DNA of 64,000 bases from Xaviernesmea oryzae (GCF_900177415.1 NZ_FXAF01000006.1:1326001-1390000); one strand, 5' to 3'; shown: positions 14,277-23,882, numbered from the stretch's first letter. Notes: generated from the sequence alone by a model not told the origin. Numbers and translations are program-made.

Positions 14277-16217
14277 ATGCAATTTCATTTGAACGGATTC
14301 CGGACGGGCGATCCGGGTGTGTCGGAACCGTCCGAACAGGCCCTGGCGTCGTCCGGCACCAACTCTCTTCCCCGGGAAGTCGACGTGCTGATCGTCGGTT
14401 GCGGGCCGGCCGGCCTGACGCTTGCGGCGCAGCTCTCGGCCTTTCCCGGTATCAGGGCCTGCATCGTCGACCAGAAGAGCGGCCCGCTGCAACTGGGCCA
14501 GGCCGACGGCATCGCCTGCCGCACCCTCGAAATGTTCGAGGCCTTCGGCTTTTCCGAGCGCGTGCTGAAGGAATCCTATTGGGTCAACGAGACGTCGTTC
14601 TGGAAGCCCGACGATGGCAACCGGGAGAACATCGTCCGCCACGGCCGGATAGACGATGTCGAAGACGGGCTCTCCGAAATGCCGCATGTCATCCTCAACC
14701 AGGCGCGCGTCCACGATTTCTATCTCGACGTCATGCGCCGCTCGCCGAACCGGCTGGAACCCCACTATGCGCGGCGCCTGATCGATCTCGAGATCGACCC
14801 CGCCGTATCCGGCGGGGCTATCACCCATCCGGTCACCGTCCGGCTCGAACGGCTGGATCCTTCGCACGAAGGGCAGGTGGAGACGGTGAAAGCCCGCTAT
14901 GTGGTCGGCTGCGACGGCGCCCGCAGCGCGGTGCGCAAGTCTCTGGGCCGGGAACTCCAGGGGGATTCCGCCAATCAGGCCTGGGGCGTCATGGACGTGC
15001 TGGCCGTCACCGACTTCCCCGATATCCGCCTCAAGGCGCTGATCCAGTCCGCCGGCGAAGGCAGCATCGTTCTTATCCCGCGCGAAGGCGGTTATCTTGT
15101 CCGCATCTATGTCGAGCTCGACAAGCTTGCCGTCAACGAGCGTGTGGCGAGCAGGAACATCACGGTCGACCACCTGATCGCGGCGGCGCAGCGCATTCTC
15201 AATCCCTACAAGCTCGACGTGAAGGAAGTCGCCTGGTGGTCGGTCTACGAGATCGGCCAGCGGCTTTGCGACAAGTTCGACGACGTGCCGGAGGACGAGG
15301 TCCGGACGCGCCTGCCGCATGTCTTCATCGCCGGCGACGCCTGCCACACCCACAGCCCCAAAGCGGGGCAGGGCATGAACGTATCGATGCAGGATGCTTT
15401 CAACCTTGGGTGGAAATTGGCGGCCGTTCTCCAGGGGCGGTGCCCGCCCGAGCTGCTGCACAGCTACTCGGCCGAGCGCCAGGCGATCGCCCGGGAGCTG
15501 ATCGATTTCGACCGCGAATGGGCAAAGATGCTGAGCGCGCCGCTGAAATCCGAGAGCAATCCGGACGGTGTCGAACCGGCCGAGGTCCAAAGCTACTTCG
15601 TCAGGTCCGGGCGCTACACCGCGGGAACGGCGACCCGCTACCGTCCGTCCGTCCTCACCGGCGAAGCGACTCATCAGCGTCTGGCGAAGGGACTGACGAT
15701 CGGCATGCGCTTTCACTCCGCGCCGGTCATCCGCCTGGGCGATGCCAAGCCGATCGAACTCGGTCATGCGGCGAAGGCGGACGGCCGCTGGCGCATCTAT
15801 GCCTTCGCCGGCGCCGGAGACCGTGCGGGGCAGCCCTCGCGCCTGCGGGCCTTGTGCGATTTTCTCGCGGATTCTCCCGCATCGCCGGTCCGCAAATACA
15901 CGTCAGCAGGCGGGGATATCGATTCGGTGATCGATCTCCGGGCGATCTTCCAGCAGACCCATCGCGAGCTTGCCGTGGAATCCATGCCGGCCCTGCTTCT
16001 GCCCGCGAAGGGACGTTTGGGGCTTCGCGACTACGAGAAGATGTTCTGCCCCGACCTCAAGAGCGGCAGAGACGTTTTCGATATGCGCGGTATCGACAGG
16101 GAGCGGGGCTGCATGGTCGTGGTGCGGCCGGACCAGTATGTCGCTCATGTCCTCCCGCTCGATGCGCATGCGGAGCTCGCGGCCTTCTTCGATGGCTTCA
16201 TGCTGCCGAGGGTTTGA
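14277..16217 (+). CDS. mobA: 3-hydroxybenzoate 4-monooxygenase (FAD-dependent)
   Basis: A 646-residue flavin monooxygenase of the phenol 2-monooxygenase group. The FAD/NADPH Rossmann motif is VDVLIVGCGPAGLTLAAQL (about residues 35-53), the NADPH/FAD motif CDGARS near 212, the second FAD motif FIAGDACHTHSPKAGQGMN near 350, and a C-terminal thioredoxin-like domain ends the protein. Length and sequence closely resemble MobA of Comamonas testosteroni (also starting MQFHLNGFR). The reaction hydroxylates 3-hydroxybenzoate to protocatechuate. SD GGAGGAGG precedes the ATG. No ring-cleavage genes are nearby, so protocatechuate must feed a pathway encoded elsewhere. Confidence 0.92.
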   Translation: MQFHLNGFRTGDPGVSEPSEQALASSGTNSLPREVDVLIVGCGPAGLTLAAQLSAFPGIRACIVDQKSGPLQLGQADGIACRTLEMFEAFGFSERVLKESYWVNETSFWKPDDGNRENIVRHGRIDDVEDGLSEMPHVILNQARVHDFYLDVMRRSPNRLEPHYARRLIDLEIDPAVSGGAITHPVTVRLERLDPSHEGQVETVKARYVVGCDGARSAVRKSLGRELQGDSANQAWGVMDVLAVTDFPDIRLKALIQSAGEGSIVLIPREGGYLVRIYVELDKLAVNERVASRNITVDHLIAAAQRILNPYKLDVKEVAWWSVYEIGQRLCDKFDDVPEDEVRTRLPHVFIAGDACHTHSPKAGQGMNVSMQDAFNLGWKLAAVLQGRCPPELLHSYSAERQAIARELIDFDREWAKMLSAPLKSESNPDGVEPAEVQSYFVRSGRYTAGTATRYRPSVLTGEATHQRLAKGLTIGMRFHSAPVIRLGDAKPIELGHAAKADGRWRIYAFAGAGDRAGQPSRLRALCDFLADSPASPVRKYTSAGGDIDSVIDLRAIFQQTHRELAVESMPALLLPAKGRLGLRDYEKMFCPDLKSGRDVFDMRGIDRERGCMVVVRPDQYVAHVLPLDAHAELAAFFDGFMLPRV

Positions 16218-16447
16218 ATGGGAAAGCCGAAGTCGCGGCAGCCCGACGCAGGACCGCCGCTTGTTTCCGCAGGGCCGGATCGATCCTCTTGCGTTAGATA
16301 GACCTTATTGAGCAACCCCACACTTTTGCAGGCCTAAAATTGTACTAGGTGCGGCTGCCGCTTCCATGCATGATGGCAACCGAAACGTGTACATTGCAAT
16401 ACTCCCTTGCTCCCCGGGAAGCGGCCTGGAGCGGGGGCCGAAGAAGG

Positions 16448-17536
16448 ATGGCCGCAACAGGCATGTCGCATAGAAATTCCAAATCCGAGCGGGTGACATT
16501 GCTGGATGTCGCGAATGCGCTCGGGATCAGTGCCATTACCGTTTCCCGTGCCTTGCGCGATCCGGGAAAGGTCTCCGAAGCACTCCGCGAAAAGATCCTC
16601 AACCAGGTGGAGGAGATGGGCTATATGCCCGACCTGGCGGCCCGGGCCCTGGCAAGCCGGCTGAACGGCACCATTTGCGTCCTGGTCCCCGCGCTTACCC
16701 ATCAGGGCACGCTGAATTTCGTGCGCGGCATCGAGGCGCGCACCCAGGGCACGGATTTCCGCATCCAATATGCCAATTGCCGCAACGATCCCGAAGAGGA
16801 GCGGCGGCTCATCCGGCTCTTCCTGTCGCAATATCCGGCCGGTATCATCTTTGCCGGCCTCGATGTGCCCGAGAAGACGGCCGATCTTCTGAAATCGGGC
16901 ACATGCCCCGTGGTGCACGTTATCGATCCCGCCCTGCGGACGAAGGGCGCGGCGGTCGGCGGCGACAATTTCGAAGCCGCCGCCGCGGCGACGCGCCATC
17001 TTCTCGCCTGCGGGTACAGGCGGATCGGCCTGCTGGGTGCGCATGCCGATATCCGTGGCCAGAGGCGCCAGCAGGGCTATCGCGCGGCGATGCAGGAGGC
17101 AGGCCTTTACGACCCCGCGCTCGTGGTTTGCGACCACACGCCGGCGACCGTCGAGCTCGGCTGCCGGCTTCTGCGCAGGCTGGTGGATGGCGTGAAGGGG
17201 GTCGACGCGGTGTTCTGCCAGGACGACGACATCGCTCTCGGCGCCCTTTTCGAGAGCCGCAGGCTCGGATTGCGCGTGCCGGAAGATCTCGGGATTTGCG
17301 GTTACGGCGACCTGCCGTATTCCGCCCATACGGAGCCGCCGCTGACGACGGTCCGGGTGCCGGCTTTCGACATCGGGTATCGGGCTGCCGATCTGCTCGT
17401 CCGGGCACGCGCCGGCGTCGACGGAGCGGATGGCGTCGTCCACCTCTCCTTCGAGTTGATCCGGCGCGGCTCGACGCGGTCTTCCTGCACGCTTCGCCGG
17501 GAGACGGCAGACGAGACCCTGACGGCGGGGATGTGA
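16448..17536 (+). CDS. LacI-family transcriptional regulator
   Basis: A regulator of about 360 residues with the LacI helix-turn-helix and hinge (VTLLDVANALGISAITVSRALRDP, then LAARALASRLNGTI) and a periplasmic-binding-protein-like ligand domain. The start is uncertain: ATG 16448 (used here) or 16463, both ahead of the HTH. The frame opens at 16349 but the added residues look non-coding. GntR-type LacI regulators of this kind bind sugars or sugar acids, but no transport or sugar genes adjoin it, so its regulon is elsewhere. Confidence 0.88.
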   Translation: MAATGMSHRNSKSERVTLLDVANALGISAITVSRALRDPGKVSEALREKILNQVEEMGYMPDLAARALASRLNGTICVLVPALTHQGTLNFVRGIEARTQGTDFRIQYANCRNDPEEERRLIRLFLSQYPAGIIFAGLDVPEKTADLLKSGTCPVVHVIDPALRTKGAAVGGDNFEAAAAATRHLLACGYRRIGLLGAHADIRGQRRQQGYRAAMQEAGLYDPALVVCDHTPATVELGCRLLRRLVDGVKGVDAVFCQDDDIALGALFESRRLGLRVPEDLGICGYGDLPYSAHTEPPLTTVRVPAFDIGYRAADLLVRARAGVDGADGVVHLSFELIRRGSTRSSCTLRRETADETLTAGM

Positions 17537-17590
17537 AGCGAAAGGGGCCTTCCGGCCCTCGGTTTGTTGACGAACCTCTAGTCTTGTTCG

Positions 17591-17676
17591 GCGTCATCCT
17601 CGGCCTTGTGCCGAGGATCTGCAGCGGTCCGATAAGCAACGGCTGGCAGATGCTCGGGACAGGCCCGAGCATGACG
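17591..17676. repeat. Composite inverted repeat (GTCATCCTCGG family)
   Basis: Two mirrored imperfect palindromes, one around GTCATCCTCGGCCTTGTGCC (17593-17622) and one around GATGCTCGGGACAGGCCCGA (17645-17676), each able to fold alone. The same family occurs at 33298-33454. Such dispersed palindromes are common in Rhizobiales intergenic DNA. This copy lies between the LacI gene and the end of cysN. Confidence 0.7.
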
Positions 17677-17749
17677 AAAGAGAAGTCTCGCCTTTGTCAG
17701 CAGTCCGGGGGCCTTCCGGCCCCCTTCTTCATGCTTGCGCGGTGAACGC

Positions 17750-19246
17750 TCAGATGTCGCTCGCTGCGTTGGAGAATATCTCCGCTGCCTGCTTGGCGGT
17801 CATGCGGCGGATTTCCGTCTCGTCGCGGCGGCTGGCGAAGAGTTCGCTCGCCATGATCTGTTCGGCAAGATCGGCCGGCAGCGACAGGAGCACCCTTTGG
17901 CCTTCCCGATGGATGCCGCCGGTCTCGCCGCGCTTGGCGGTGATCATGCCGCCCGCCACGGTGTTCAGGGTGTCGGGATCGATCAGGATGAAAGCGCCGG
18001 TCGAGCGGTTCTGTTCGTAAGCATCGAAGATCGCCGTCTCCTCGAAGGAAAGCCGCACCTTGCCGATCGCATTCATCTGAAGCGTCGAGGCGTGCGGCTG
18101 CCATGCGCCGGTGGCGAGTTCGAGCTGCCAGATCGGTTCGACGGTAACGCGCTGGCGGCGGGAGCCGCTCTTCAGCCAGTAGCGCTTTCCCGGTTCGATG
18201 CCGCCCGGCTGCAGCGCGACGAGCTGCGCGTCGAAATCGAGGCCGGTCATCGGCGGGCCGTCGATCGAGACGATCATGTCGCCGCGCGAAACGTCCACCT
18301 GCCGGTCGAGCACGAGCGTGATCGCGTCGCCTGCGACGGCCGCATTGCGCACCAGGTCGAAGGTGACGATCTGCTTGACGTTCGCGACCGTGCCTGAAGG
18401 CAGGATCGCGACCGAGTCCCCCGGCTTGATCGATCCGCCGGCGACCGTGCCCTGATAGCCGCGGAAGCTTTCGCCGGGGCGGGAGACGCGCTGCACCGGC
18501 AGGCGGAAGCCGCCGGCCTGGGCGGAACGCACGGTCGCGAGCTCCAGCGCGTCGATCAGCGTCGGACCTTCGTACCACGGCATCGAGGCCGTGGCCGGAT
18601 AGACGACGTTCTCGCCCTTCAGCGCCGACATCGGGATCGCGGTGATCTGGCGCACGCCGAGCGACAGCGCGAACTCCCGGAAATCGTGGGCGATCTTCTC
18701 GAAGATGGCCTTGTCGTAATTGACGAGGTCGATCTTGTTGACCGCCAGCACGAACTGGCGGATGCCCATCAGCGCCGCGATCGTCGCGTGCCGGCGGGTC
18801 TGTTCGAGCAAGCCGGCGCGGGCGTCGGCCAGAAGCACGGCGAGATCGGCGGTCGAGGCGCCGGTCGCCATGTTGCGGGTATATTGCTCGTGGCCGGGCG
18901 TGTCGGCGACGATGAAGGAGCGCCGGTCGGTCGAGAAATAGCGGTAGGCGACGTCGATCGTGATGCCCTGTTCGCGCTCGGCCTGCAGGCCGTCGAGCAG
19001 CAGGGCGAAGTCGGGCAGGCCGAGATCGTTCTGGCTCCCGCTGTCGCGGGCGAGCGTCGCGGCCTGGTCTTCCTTCACCGCCTTGGTGTCCCAGAGCAGG
19101 CGGCCGATCAGCGTCGACTTGCCGTCGTCGACCGAGCCGCAGGTGATGAGCCTGAGCGGGCGGGTGTCGCGATGCGCCTTGGCGGCGGATTCGGCGAAGG
19201 GGATGACGTTCGCCGATGCGGCGTTGGCTGTAGCTGTGGCGCTCAT
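17750..19246 (-). CDS. cysN: Sulfate adenylyltransferase subunit 1 (GTPase)
   Basis: A 498-residue CysN. GTPase motifs are GSVDDGKSTLIGRLL (P-loop, about residues 37-51), DTPGHEQY, and NKID. The switch I region ITIDVAYRYF and C-terminal EF-Tu-like beta-barrel domains are intact. Together with CysD it makes adenosine 5'-phosphosulfate from ATP and sulfate, driven by GTP. It ends without an APS kinase domain, unlike rhizobial NodQ/CysNC fusions, which fits the APS-type CysH beside it. The ATG starts 1 bp after the cysD stop; the three genes cysH-cysD-cysN form one leftward unit. Confidence 0.97.
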   Translation of the reverse strand: MSATATANAASANVIPFAESAAKAHRDTRPLRLITCGSVDDGKSTLIGRLLWDTKAVKEDQAATLARDSGSQNDLGLPDFALLLDGLQAEREQGITIDVAYRYFSTDRRSFIVADTPGHEQYTRNMATGASTADLAVLLADARAGLLEQTRRHATIAALMGIRQFVLAVNKIDLVNYDKAIFEKIAHDFREFALSLGVRQITAIPMSALKGENVVYPATASMPWYEGPTLIDALELATVRSAQAGGFRLPVQRVSRPGESFRGYQGTVAGGSIKPGDSVAILPSGTVANVKQIVTFDLVRNAAVAGDAITLVLDRQVDVSRGDMIVSIDGPPMTGLDFDAQLVALQPGGIEPGKRYWLKSGSRRQRVTVEPIWQLELATGAWQPHASTLQMNAIGKVRLSFEETAIFDAYEQNRSTGAFILIDPDTLNTVAGGMITAKRGETGGIHREGQRVLLSLPADLAEQIMASELFASRRDETEIRRMTAKQAAEIFSNAASDI

Positions 19247-19247
19247 C

Positions 19248-20201
19248 TCAGAAATATCCTTCGCGCTTCTTCTTTTCCATCGAGCCGGACTGGTCGCGGT
19301 CGATCGCGCGGCCCTGGCGTTCGGAGACGGTGGCGATCTCGAGTTCGGCGATCACCTCTTCCAGCGTCGTGGCGTTGGAGCGGATGGCCCCGGTGAGCGG
19401 GAAGCAACCGAGGGTGCGGAAGCGGATCATGCCCCGCTGCACCTTTTCGCCGGGAAGCAGTTCGAGGCGCGGATCCTCGGCAAGGATCATCATGCCGTCG
19501 CGCTCCACATAGGGGCGTTCGGCGGCGTAGTAGAGCGGCACGAGGGGGATGTCTTCGGCCTGGATGTAGCGCCAGATGTCGACCTCGGTCCAGTTGGAGA
19601 GCGGGAAGGCGCGCACGCTCTCGCCCTTCTTGATCATGCCGTTATAGATGTTCCAGAGCTCCGGCCGCTGGTTGCGCGGGTCCCATTTGTGGTCCGGCGT
19701 GCGGAAGGAGTAGATGCGCTCCTTGGCGCGCGAGGCTTCCTCGTCGCGCCGCGCGCCGCCGAAGGCCGCGTCGTAGCCGCCGGCGTCGAGCGCCTGGCGC
19801 AGCGCCTCCGTCTTCATCACGTCGGTATAGAAGGCCGAGCCGTGGGTGAAGGGCGTGATGTTCTCGGCCTTGCCGCGCTGATTGGTGTGGACCACGAGGT
19901 CGAGATCGTATTTCTCGGCGATCTCGTCGCGGAACTCGATCATCTCGCGGAACTTCCAGGTCGTGTCGACATGCAGAAGCGGGAAGGGGACGCGGCCGGG
20001 ATGGAAGGCCTTGCGGGCGAGATGCAGGAGGACGGACGAGTCCTTGCCGATCGAGTAGAGCATGACCGGCTTTTCGAACTCTGCCGCCACTTCGCGAAAG
20101 ATGTGGATCGCTTCGTTTTCGAGGGCTTTCAGATGGGGATCGAGCGGCGGTCTGGAAACGGGCGGATTCTTGATTTCCGTTTCCTGTACGGACAGGGGCA
20201 T
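19248..20201 (-). CDS. cysD: Sulfate adenylyltransferase subunit 2
   Basis: A 317-residue CysD, the catalytic subunit of ATP sulfurylase. The PP-loop motif [14 protein letters not shown] lies at about residues 50-63, with [16 protein letters not shown] and [10 protein letters not shown] conserved downstream. The ATG at 20201 is chosen because GGAG lies upstream and the length matches family members; an ORF start at 20234 is less likely. It couples to cysN with 1 bp between stop and start. Confidence 0.97.
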   Translation of the reverse strand: MPLSVQETEIKNPPVSRPPLDPHLKALENEAIHIFREVAAEFEKPVMLYSIGKDSSVLLHLARKAFHPGRVPFPLLHVDTTWKFREMIEFRDEIAEKYDLDLVVHTNQRGKAENITPFTHGSAFYTDVMKTEALRQALDAGGYDAAFGGARRDEEASRAKERIYSFRTPDHKWDPRNQRPELWNIYNGMIKKGESVRAFPLSNWTEVDIWRYIQAEDIPLVPLYYAAERPYVERDGMMILAEDPRLELLPGEKVQRGMIRFRTLGCFPLTGAIRSNATTLEEVIAELEIATVSERQGRAIDRDQSGSMEKKKREGYF

Positions 20202-20240
20202 TTCGGTCTCCGGGTATTCGACTGTAACAAACACAAAAGG

Positions 20241-20301
20241 TTAGCTGGCTTGCTTGGCTGACCGGTTTAGCTGGCCCAGTTAGCTGGCCCAGTTAGCTGG
20301 C
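20241..20301. repeat. 13-bp-period tandem repeat at the cysH stop codon
   Basis: TTAGCTGGC occurs at 20241, 20267, 20280 and 20293, spacings of 26, 13 and 13 bp. On the minus strand each copy supplies a TAA. The copy at 20293 is the actual cysH stop; the 13-bp shift puts the next two stops in the other two frames. Confidence 0.8.
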
Positions 20302-21099
20302 TTGGGCGACGGGTTGAGCGGCGCTTTCCGGCACATGGTTGTCCGGAACGTGCAGGCCGCATTCGCGCTTCTCGTCGTTTTCCCACCACCATCGGCCGGC
20401 ACGCTCGGGCTCGCCGGGCTTGATGGCGCGGGTACAGGGTTCGCAGCCGATCGAGGGGTAGCCGCGCGCATGCAGCGGGTTGACCGGGATCGCTTCCGCC
20501 GCCACATGGGCGCGGATCGTCTCGATGTCCCAATCGGCGAGCGGGTTGATCTTGATGAGGTTGCGCTCGGCATCGTATTCGGCAAACGGCGTCGATGCCC
20601 GGTTGCCCGATTGGCCGCGGCGAAGGCCGGTGATCCACACGTCGGCGCCGGCAAGCGCCTTGGCGAGCGGCTTCAGCTTCCGCACGTGACAGCAGGCATG
20701 GCGCGCTTCGACGCTGTCGTAGAAGCCGTTCAGACCGTACTGCGCGGCATAGGCGTCCACGTCGTCCTGTTCCGGCACGAAACGGCGGATCGTGATGCCA
20801 TAGCGCTCCTCGGTCTCGCCGATCAGGTCGACGGTTTCCTTGAACAGGCGGCCGGTCTCCAGCGTCGACACCTCCACCGGCAGGCGGTGGGTGCCGATCG
20901 CGGCGGCGATCACCTGGTCCTCGATGCCAAGCGAGGTGGTGAACACCGCGTGGCCGAGCTCGGCAGCCAGCGAGAGGCGGCCTGCAAGGTCGAGGCTTTC
21001 GAGCTTTGCATCAAGAGTTTCGGCCAGCGCCGGGGGATCCAGTGGCGGAGAATCTGGGGCCGAACGGTCTTGTCCTGCATCGTCGTGAAGGGTCATCAT
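20293..21099 (-). CDS. cysH: Phosphoadenylyl/adenylyl-sulfate reductase, APS type
   Basis: A CysH of about 268 residues. The two cysteine pairs HACCHVRK and GCEPCT that bind a [4Fe-4S] cluster mark it as an APS reductase rather than an E. coli-type PAPS reductase. The catalytic C-terminal ECGLH is present (KRECGLHVPD). It reduces APS to sulfite with thioredoxin. Start is uncertain between ATG 21099 and 21096, both after a weak AAGAAG; the longer frame to 21213 is not conserved. First gene of cysH-cysD-cysN, divergent from an Rrf2 regulator. Confidence 0.95.
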   Translation of the reverse strand: MMTLHDDAGQDRSAPDSPPLDPPALAETLDAKLESLDLAGRLSLAAELGHAVFTTSLGIEDQVIAAAIGTHRLPVEVSTLETGRLFKETVDLIGETEERYGITIRRFVPEQDDVDAYAAQYGLNGFYDSVEARHACCHVRKLKPLAKALAGADVWITGLRRGQSGNRASTPFAEYDAERNLIKINPLADWDIETIRAHVAAEAIPVNPLHARGYPSIGCEPCTRAIKPGEPERAGRWWWENDEKRECGLHVPDNHVPESAAQPVAQAS

Positions 21100-21310
21100 G
21101 TCTTCTTTCGTGAGCGATTTCTTGATTATCCCGGTTTCGCGCACGTAAGGACAGAAAAACCCGTTTCTTCCCATGGAGATGGAGAGCAAATATCTCTCCA
21201 AAGCCGGCCTCACACAAAAAACCTGCCGCCTTAACCAAAAGTGACCGATTTATCTTCGGAAACGCTCGCATTGGTTTGTATTTTCTCATGATTTGAGCTA
21301 ATCGGGATAT

Positions 21311-21344
21311 ATGTCCGCAAGGCAGGGTTTCCGATTGCGGACAT
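21311..21344. promoter_or_regulatory. Inverted repeat between cysH and the Rrf2 regulator
   Basis: ATGTCCGCAA (21311-21320) and TTGCGGACAT (21335-21344) are a perfect 10-bp inverted repeat with a 14-bp centre. It lies in the 359-bp divergent region upstream of both genes. It is a plausible operator for the Rrf2 protein or another sulfur regulator, or an RNA hairpin. Confidence 0.5.
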
Positions 21345-21458
21345 GCACCCCTTGAGCGCCTTTGCGGCGAACCCGTGGATGCCCCGTACGAAGCTGATTG
21401 AGCGGCGCCGTGAGGACCGATTTGGCCTTGCGGCGGCGTTATTGTCGATGGTTGCGTG

Positions 21459-21917
21459 ATGATATCCCAGAAAGCGAAATATGCGCTGAGAGCGCTCGCG
21501 GCGCTCGCGCAGGCCGATCCCGCCGAGCCGATGCTGATCTCCGAGATCGCCGTCCAGCAGAGCATTCCGAAAAAGTTCCTGGAACAGATCCTGCTCGACC
21601 TGAAGCGCTCCGGCATCGTCGTCAGCCGCCGCGGCAAGCAGGGCGGATATCTCCTCCTGAAGCCGGCCCACGCCATCACCTTCGGCGAGGTGCTGCGCCT
21701 CGTCGACGGACCGATCGCGCCGCTTCCCTGCCTCAGCCAGACCGCCTACCGCAAATGCGAGGACTGCGACGGCGAGCATCTCTGCGAAATCCGCCACGTC
21801 TTCGCCCGCGTCGCTGACGCCACCCGCGACGTGCTGTTCAGCACGACCATCGCCGATGCGGTCGAAGGCGCCGGGGAGCCGAAGGCCGCCCCGGTCCGGG
21901 AACTGCTGACGGCGTAA
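21459..21917 (+). CDS. Rrf2-family transcriptional regulator (sulfur-linked by context)
   Basis: A 152-residue Rrf2/IscR-type regulator. The winged helix is visible as KAKYALRALAALAQ, then IPKKFLEQILLDLKRSGIV, SRRGKQGGYLL. Cysteines in the second half (LPCLSQ, KCEDCDGEHLC) could ligate an Fe-S cluster or sense thiols. Starts are GTG 21456 or ATG 21459. Divergence from cysHDN suggests control of sulfate assimilation, comparable to CymR-like regulators, but this is inferred from position. Confidence 0.9.
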   Translation: MISQKAKYALRALAALAQADPAEPMLISEIAVQQSIPKKFLEQILLDLKRSGIVVSRRGKQGGYLLLKPAHAITFGEVLRLVDGPIAPLPCLSQTAYRKCEDCDGEHLCEIRHVFARVADATRDVLFSTTIADAVEGAGEPKAAPVRELLTA

Positions 21918-21996
21918 GGCGCCGATCCTTCGTCTTGGCGCTGTAAGGCCCGCGCGTATAGACTTTTCTTGTGCGCTGCTACGCTTCCGAGGGCTT

Positions 21997-22479
21997 CTAG
22001 GCGATCGCGATAATCTCGAGCTCCTGATCGCCGACGTTCACGACATCTCCCACGGCCTTGCCGGTGAGGGCGCGGGCTACCGGTGAGACGTAGGAAATCG
22101 ATCCCGCTTTGGGATCGGCTTCGTCCTCTCCCACGATGCGGTACGTCTGCACTCGCCCGTCTTCTCTGGCGAAGGTGACTGTGCTTCCGAAAGCAACCGC
22201 CTCGGTCGAAGTCGGGGCAGGCACGACCTGAGCGGTGCGAAGTCTTTCCGCAAAATAGCGCAGATCCCGAAGCGGGCTTGCTGCCTGGCGTCGCCGTTCG
22301 TTCACGTCTTCGATCGTGCTTGCCGCGTCGTAGGCCTTTCGGGCCTGATCCAGCTGCAATTCGAGCGCTTTCCATCCCGCTTCGGTAACGAGGTTCGGAT
22401 GAGGAGAAATCGGACGATCCGGCAGCAGCGTTTCCGAAGCGGTTTCGGCACTCTCTTCCTTGGTGAAGGCAACGCTCAA
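21997..22479 (-). CDS. GreA/GreB-family elongation factor-like protein
   Basis: A 160-residue protein with the C-terminal FKBP-like domain of GreA/GreB (FGSTVTF, YRIVGEDEADPKAGSISYVSPVARALTGKAVGD). A shorter N-terminal helical region (LEALELQLDQAR, then ERRRQAASPLRDLRYFAERL) replaces the usual long coiled coil. Start is TTG 22479 with GGAG 6 nt upstream. It may modulate RNA polymerase through the secondary channel like Rnk or Gre factors; the acidic tip residues of GreA are not obvious, so cleavage activity is unsure. Confidence 0.82.
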   Translation of the reverse strand: MSVAFTKEESAETASETLLPDRPISPHPNLVTEAGWKALELQLDQARKAYDAASTIEDVNERRRQAASPLRDLRYFAERLRTAQVVPAPTSTEAVAFGSTVTFAREDGRVQTYRIVGEDEADPKAGSISYVSPVARALTGKAVGDVVNVGDQELEIIAIA

Positions 22480-22753
22480 TTTCGAACTCCGTTCAGGTGT
22501 GGCAAGGTCTTAAATCCGTGAAGCGGCGGTCCGGCATTTTGTCAGAAGCGGGCATGACCCGTAACCGGCTGCGCTATGGGATGCGTGAAAAATCTTTCTT
22601 CGAATGTTGCAAAATCCGGATTGTGGCGGGATTGTGATTTTCCGAAGCCGGGTTTTCCCGACGCTGGCATTCTCTTCGCGGACTGGCGGTTAATGCTTTC
22701 TTTGCTGGCGGCACCCGCGCGGGGAAACAGTTTTGCCTTCTTTTGTCCCTCGA

Positions 22754-22781
22754 TTGACTAACACGACCTAGCCGATAGAGT
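22754..22781 (+). promoter_or_regulatory. Putative sigma-70 promoter of the sulfate transport operon
   Basis: TTGACT (22754-22759), 16-bp spacer, TAGAGT (22776-22781), about 30 bp before the sbp start. The match is moderate, assigned by eye. The 330-bp gap upstream of sbp holds no other recognisable element. Confidence 0.4.
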
Positions 22782-22809
22782 TTTAGGCGAAACAACAGGA
22801 GGGAACCTC

Positions 22810-23868
22810 ATGTTCAATTTTGCCCAGGGGCTTGGCCAGGGATTTGGTAAACGATTGGGGGCCGTCGCCCTCGGCCTGTCCCTGACCGTCGGGATGACGG
22901 CGGGGTCGGTTGCGCCGGCTTTCGCCGAGACGCAGCTCCTCAACGTCTCCTACGACCCGACCCGCGAGCTCTACAAGGATTTCAACGCCGCCTTCGCCAA
23001 ATACTGGAAAGCCCAGTCAGGCGAGGATGTCACGATCCGCCAGTCGCATGGCGGTTCCGGCGCGCAGGCCCGTTCGGTCATCGACGGTCTGGAAGCGGAT
23101 GTCGTGACGCTGGCGCTCGAAAGCGACATCAACGCGATCGAGAAGAGCGGCAGGATCAAGGAAGGCTGGCGTACGCGCCTGCCCAACAATTCCTCGCCCT
23201 ATACGTCGACGATCGTCTTCCTGGTGCGCAAGGGCAATCCGAAGGGCATCCACAACTGGGGCGACCTCGTGAAGGACGGCGTACAGGTCATCACGCCGAA
23301 CCCGAAGACATCAGGTGGCGCGCGCTGGAACTATCTGGCCGCCTGGGCCTGGGCGAACGAGGAGTACAAAGGCGATCTGGAAAAGGTCAAGGCCTATGTC
23401 GCCGATCTGTACCGGCATGCGCCCGTGCTCGATACCGGCGCCCGCGGCTCGACGGTGACGTTCGCCCAGCGGCAGATCGGCGACGTGCTGCTCGCCTGGG
23501 AAAACGAGGCCTATCTCGCCGGCGAGGAATTCGGCAAGGACGCCTTCGAGATCGTCGTCCCGCCGATCTCCATCTTGGCGGAGCCGCCGGTCGCGGTCGT
23601 CGATGCGACGGTCGATGCCAGAGGTACCCGCAAGGTCGCCGAGGCCTACCTGCAGTATCTCTATTCCGACGAGGGCCAGAACATTGCGGCCAAGCACTTC
23701 TATCGTCCTTCCAAGCGTGATGTGGTAAAGCCGGAACTTCTGAAGGCGCTGCCGGACATCAAGCTGGTGACCATCGACGACCCGATCTTCGGCGGCTGGA
23801 GGAAGGCGCAACCGGAACACTTCGGTGACGGCGGCGTCTTCGATCAGATCTATAAGCCAGGTAAATAA
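22810..23868 (+). CDS. sbp: Sulfate ABC transporter substrate-binding protein
   Basis: A 352-residue sulfate/thiosulfate-binding protein (Sbp/CysP family). Signal peptide is about 1-39 (ending APAFAET). Family motifs are [34 protein letters not shown] [12 protein letters not shown], and [12 protein letters not shown], containing the residues that hold sulfate by hydrogen bonds. SD AGGAGGG precedes the ATG. First gene of sbp-cysT-cysW-cysA. Confidence 0.95.
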   Translation: MFNFAQGLGQGFGKRLGAVALGLSLTVGMTAGSVAPAFAETQLLNVSYDPTRELYKDFNAAFAKYWKAQSGEDVTIRQSHGGSGAQARSVIDGLEADVVTLALESDINAIEKSGRIKEGWRTRLPNNSSPYTSTIVFLVRKGNPKGIHNWGDLVKDGVQVITPNPKTSGGARWNYLAAWAWANEEYKGDLEKVKAYVADLYRHAPVLDTGARGSTVTFAQRQIGDVLLAWENEAYLAGEEFGKDAFEIVVPPISILAEPPVAVVDATVDARGTRKVAEAYLQYLYSDEGQNIAAKHFYRPSKRDVVKPELLKALPDIKLVTIDDPIFGGWRKAQPEHFGDGGVFDQIYKPGK

Positions 23869-23882
23869 AGTCGGGATATCGA

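Noticed and set aside
16218..16447. Possible short gene between mobA and the LacI regulator
   Set aside because: The upstream in-frame extension of the LacI gene is not family-like and no independent ORF with a ribosome binding site was seen.
20302..21234. 310-codon plus-strand frame opposite cysH
   Set aside because: Shadow of cysH; no similarity to known families.
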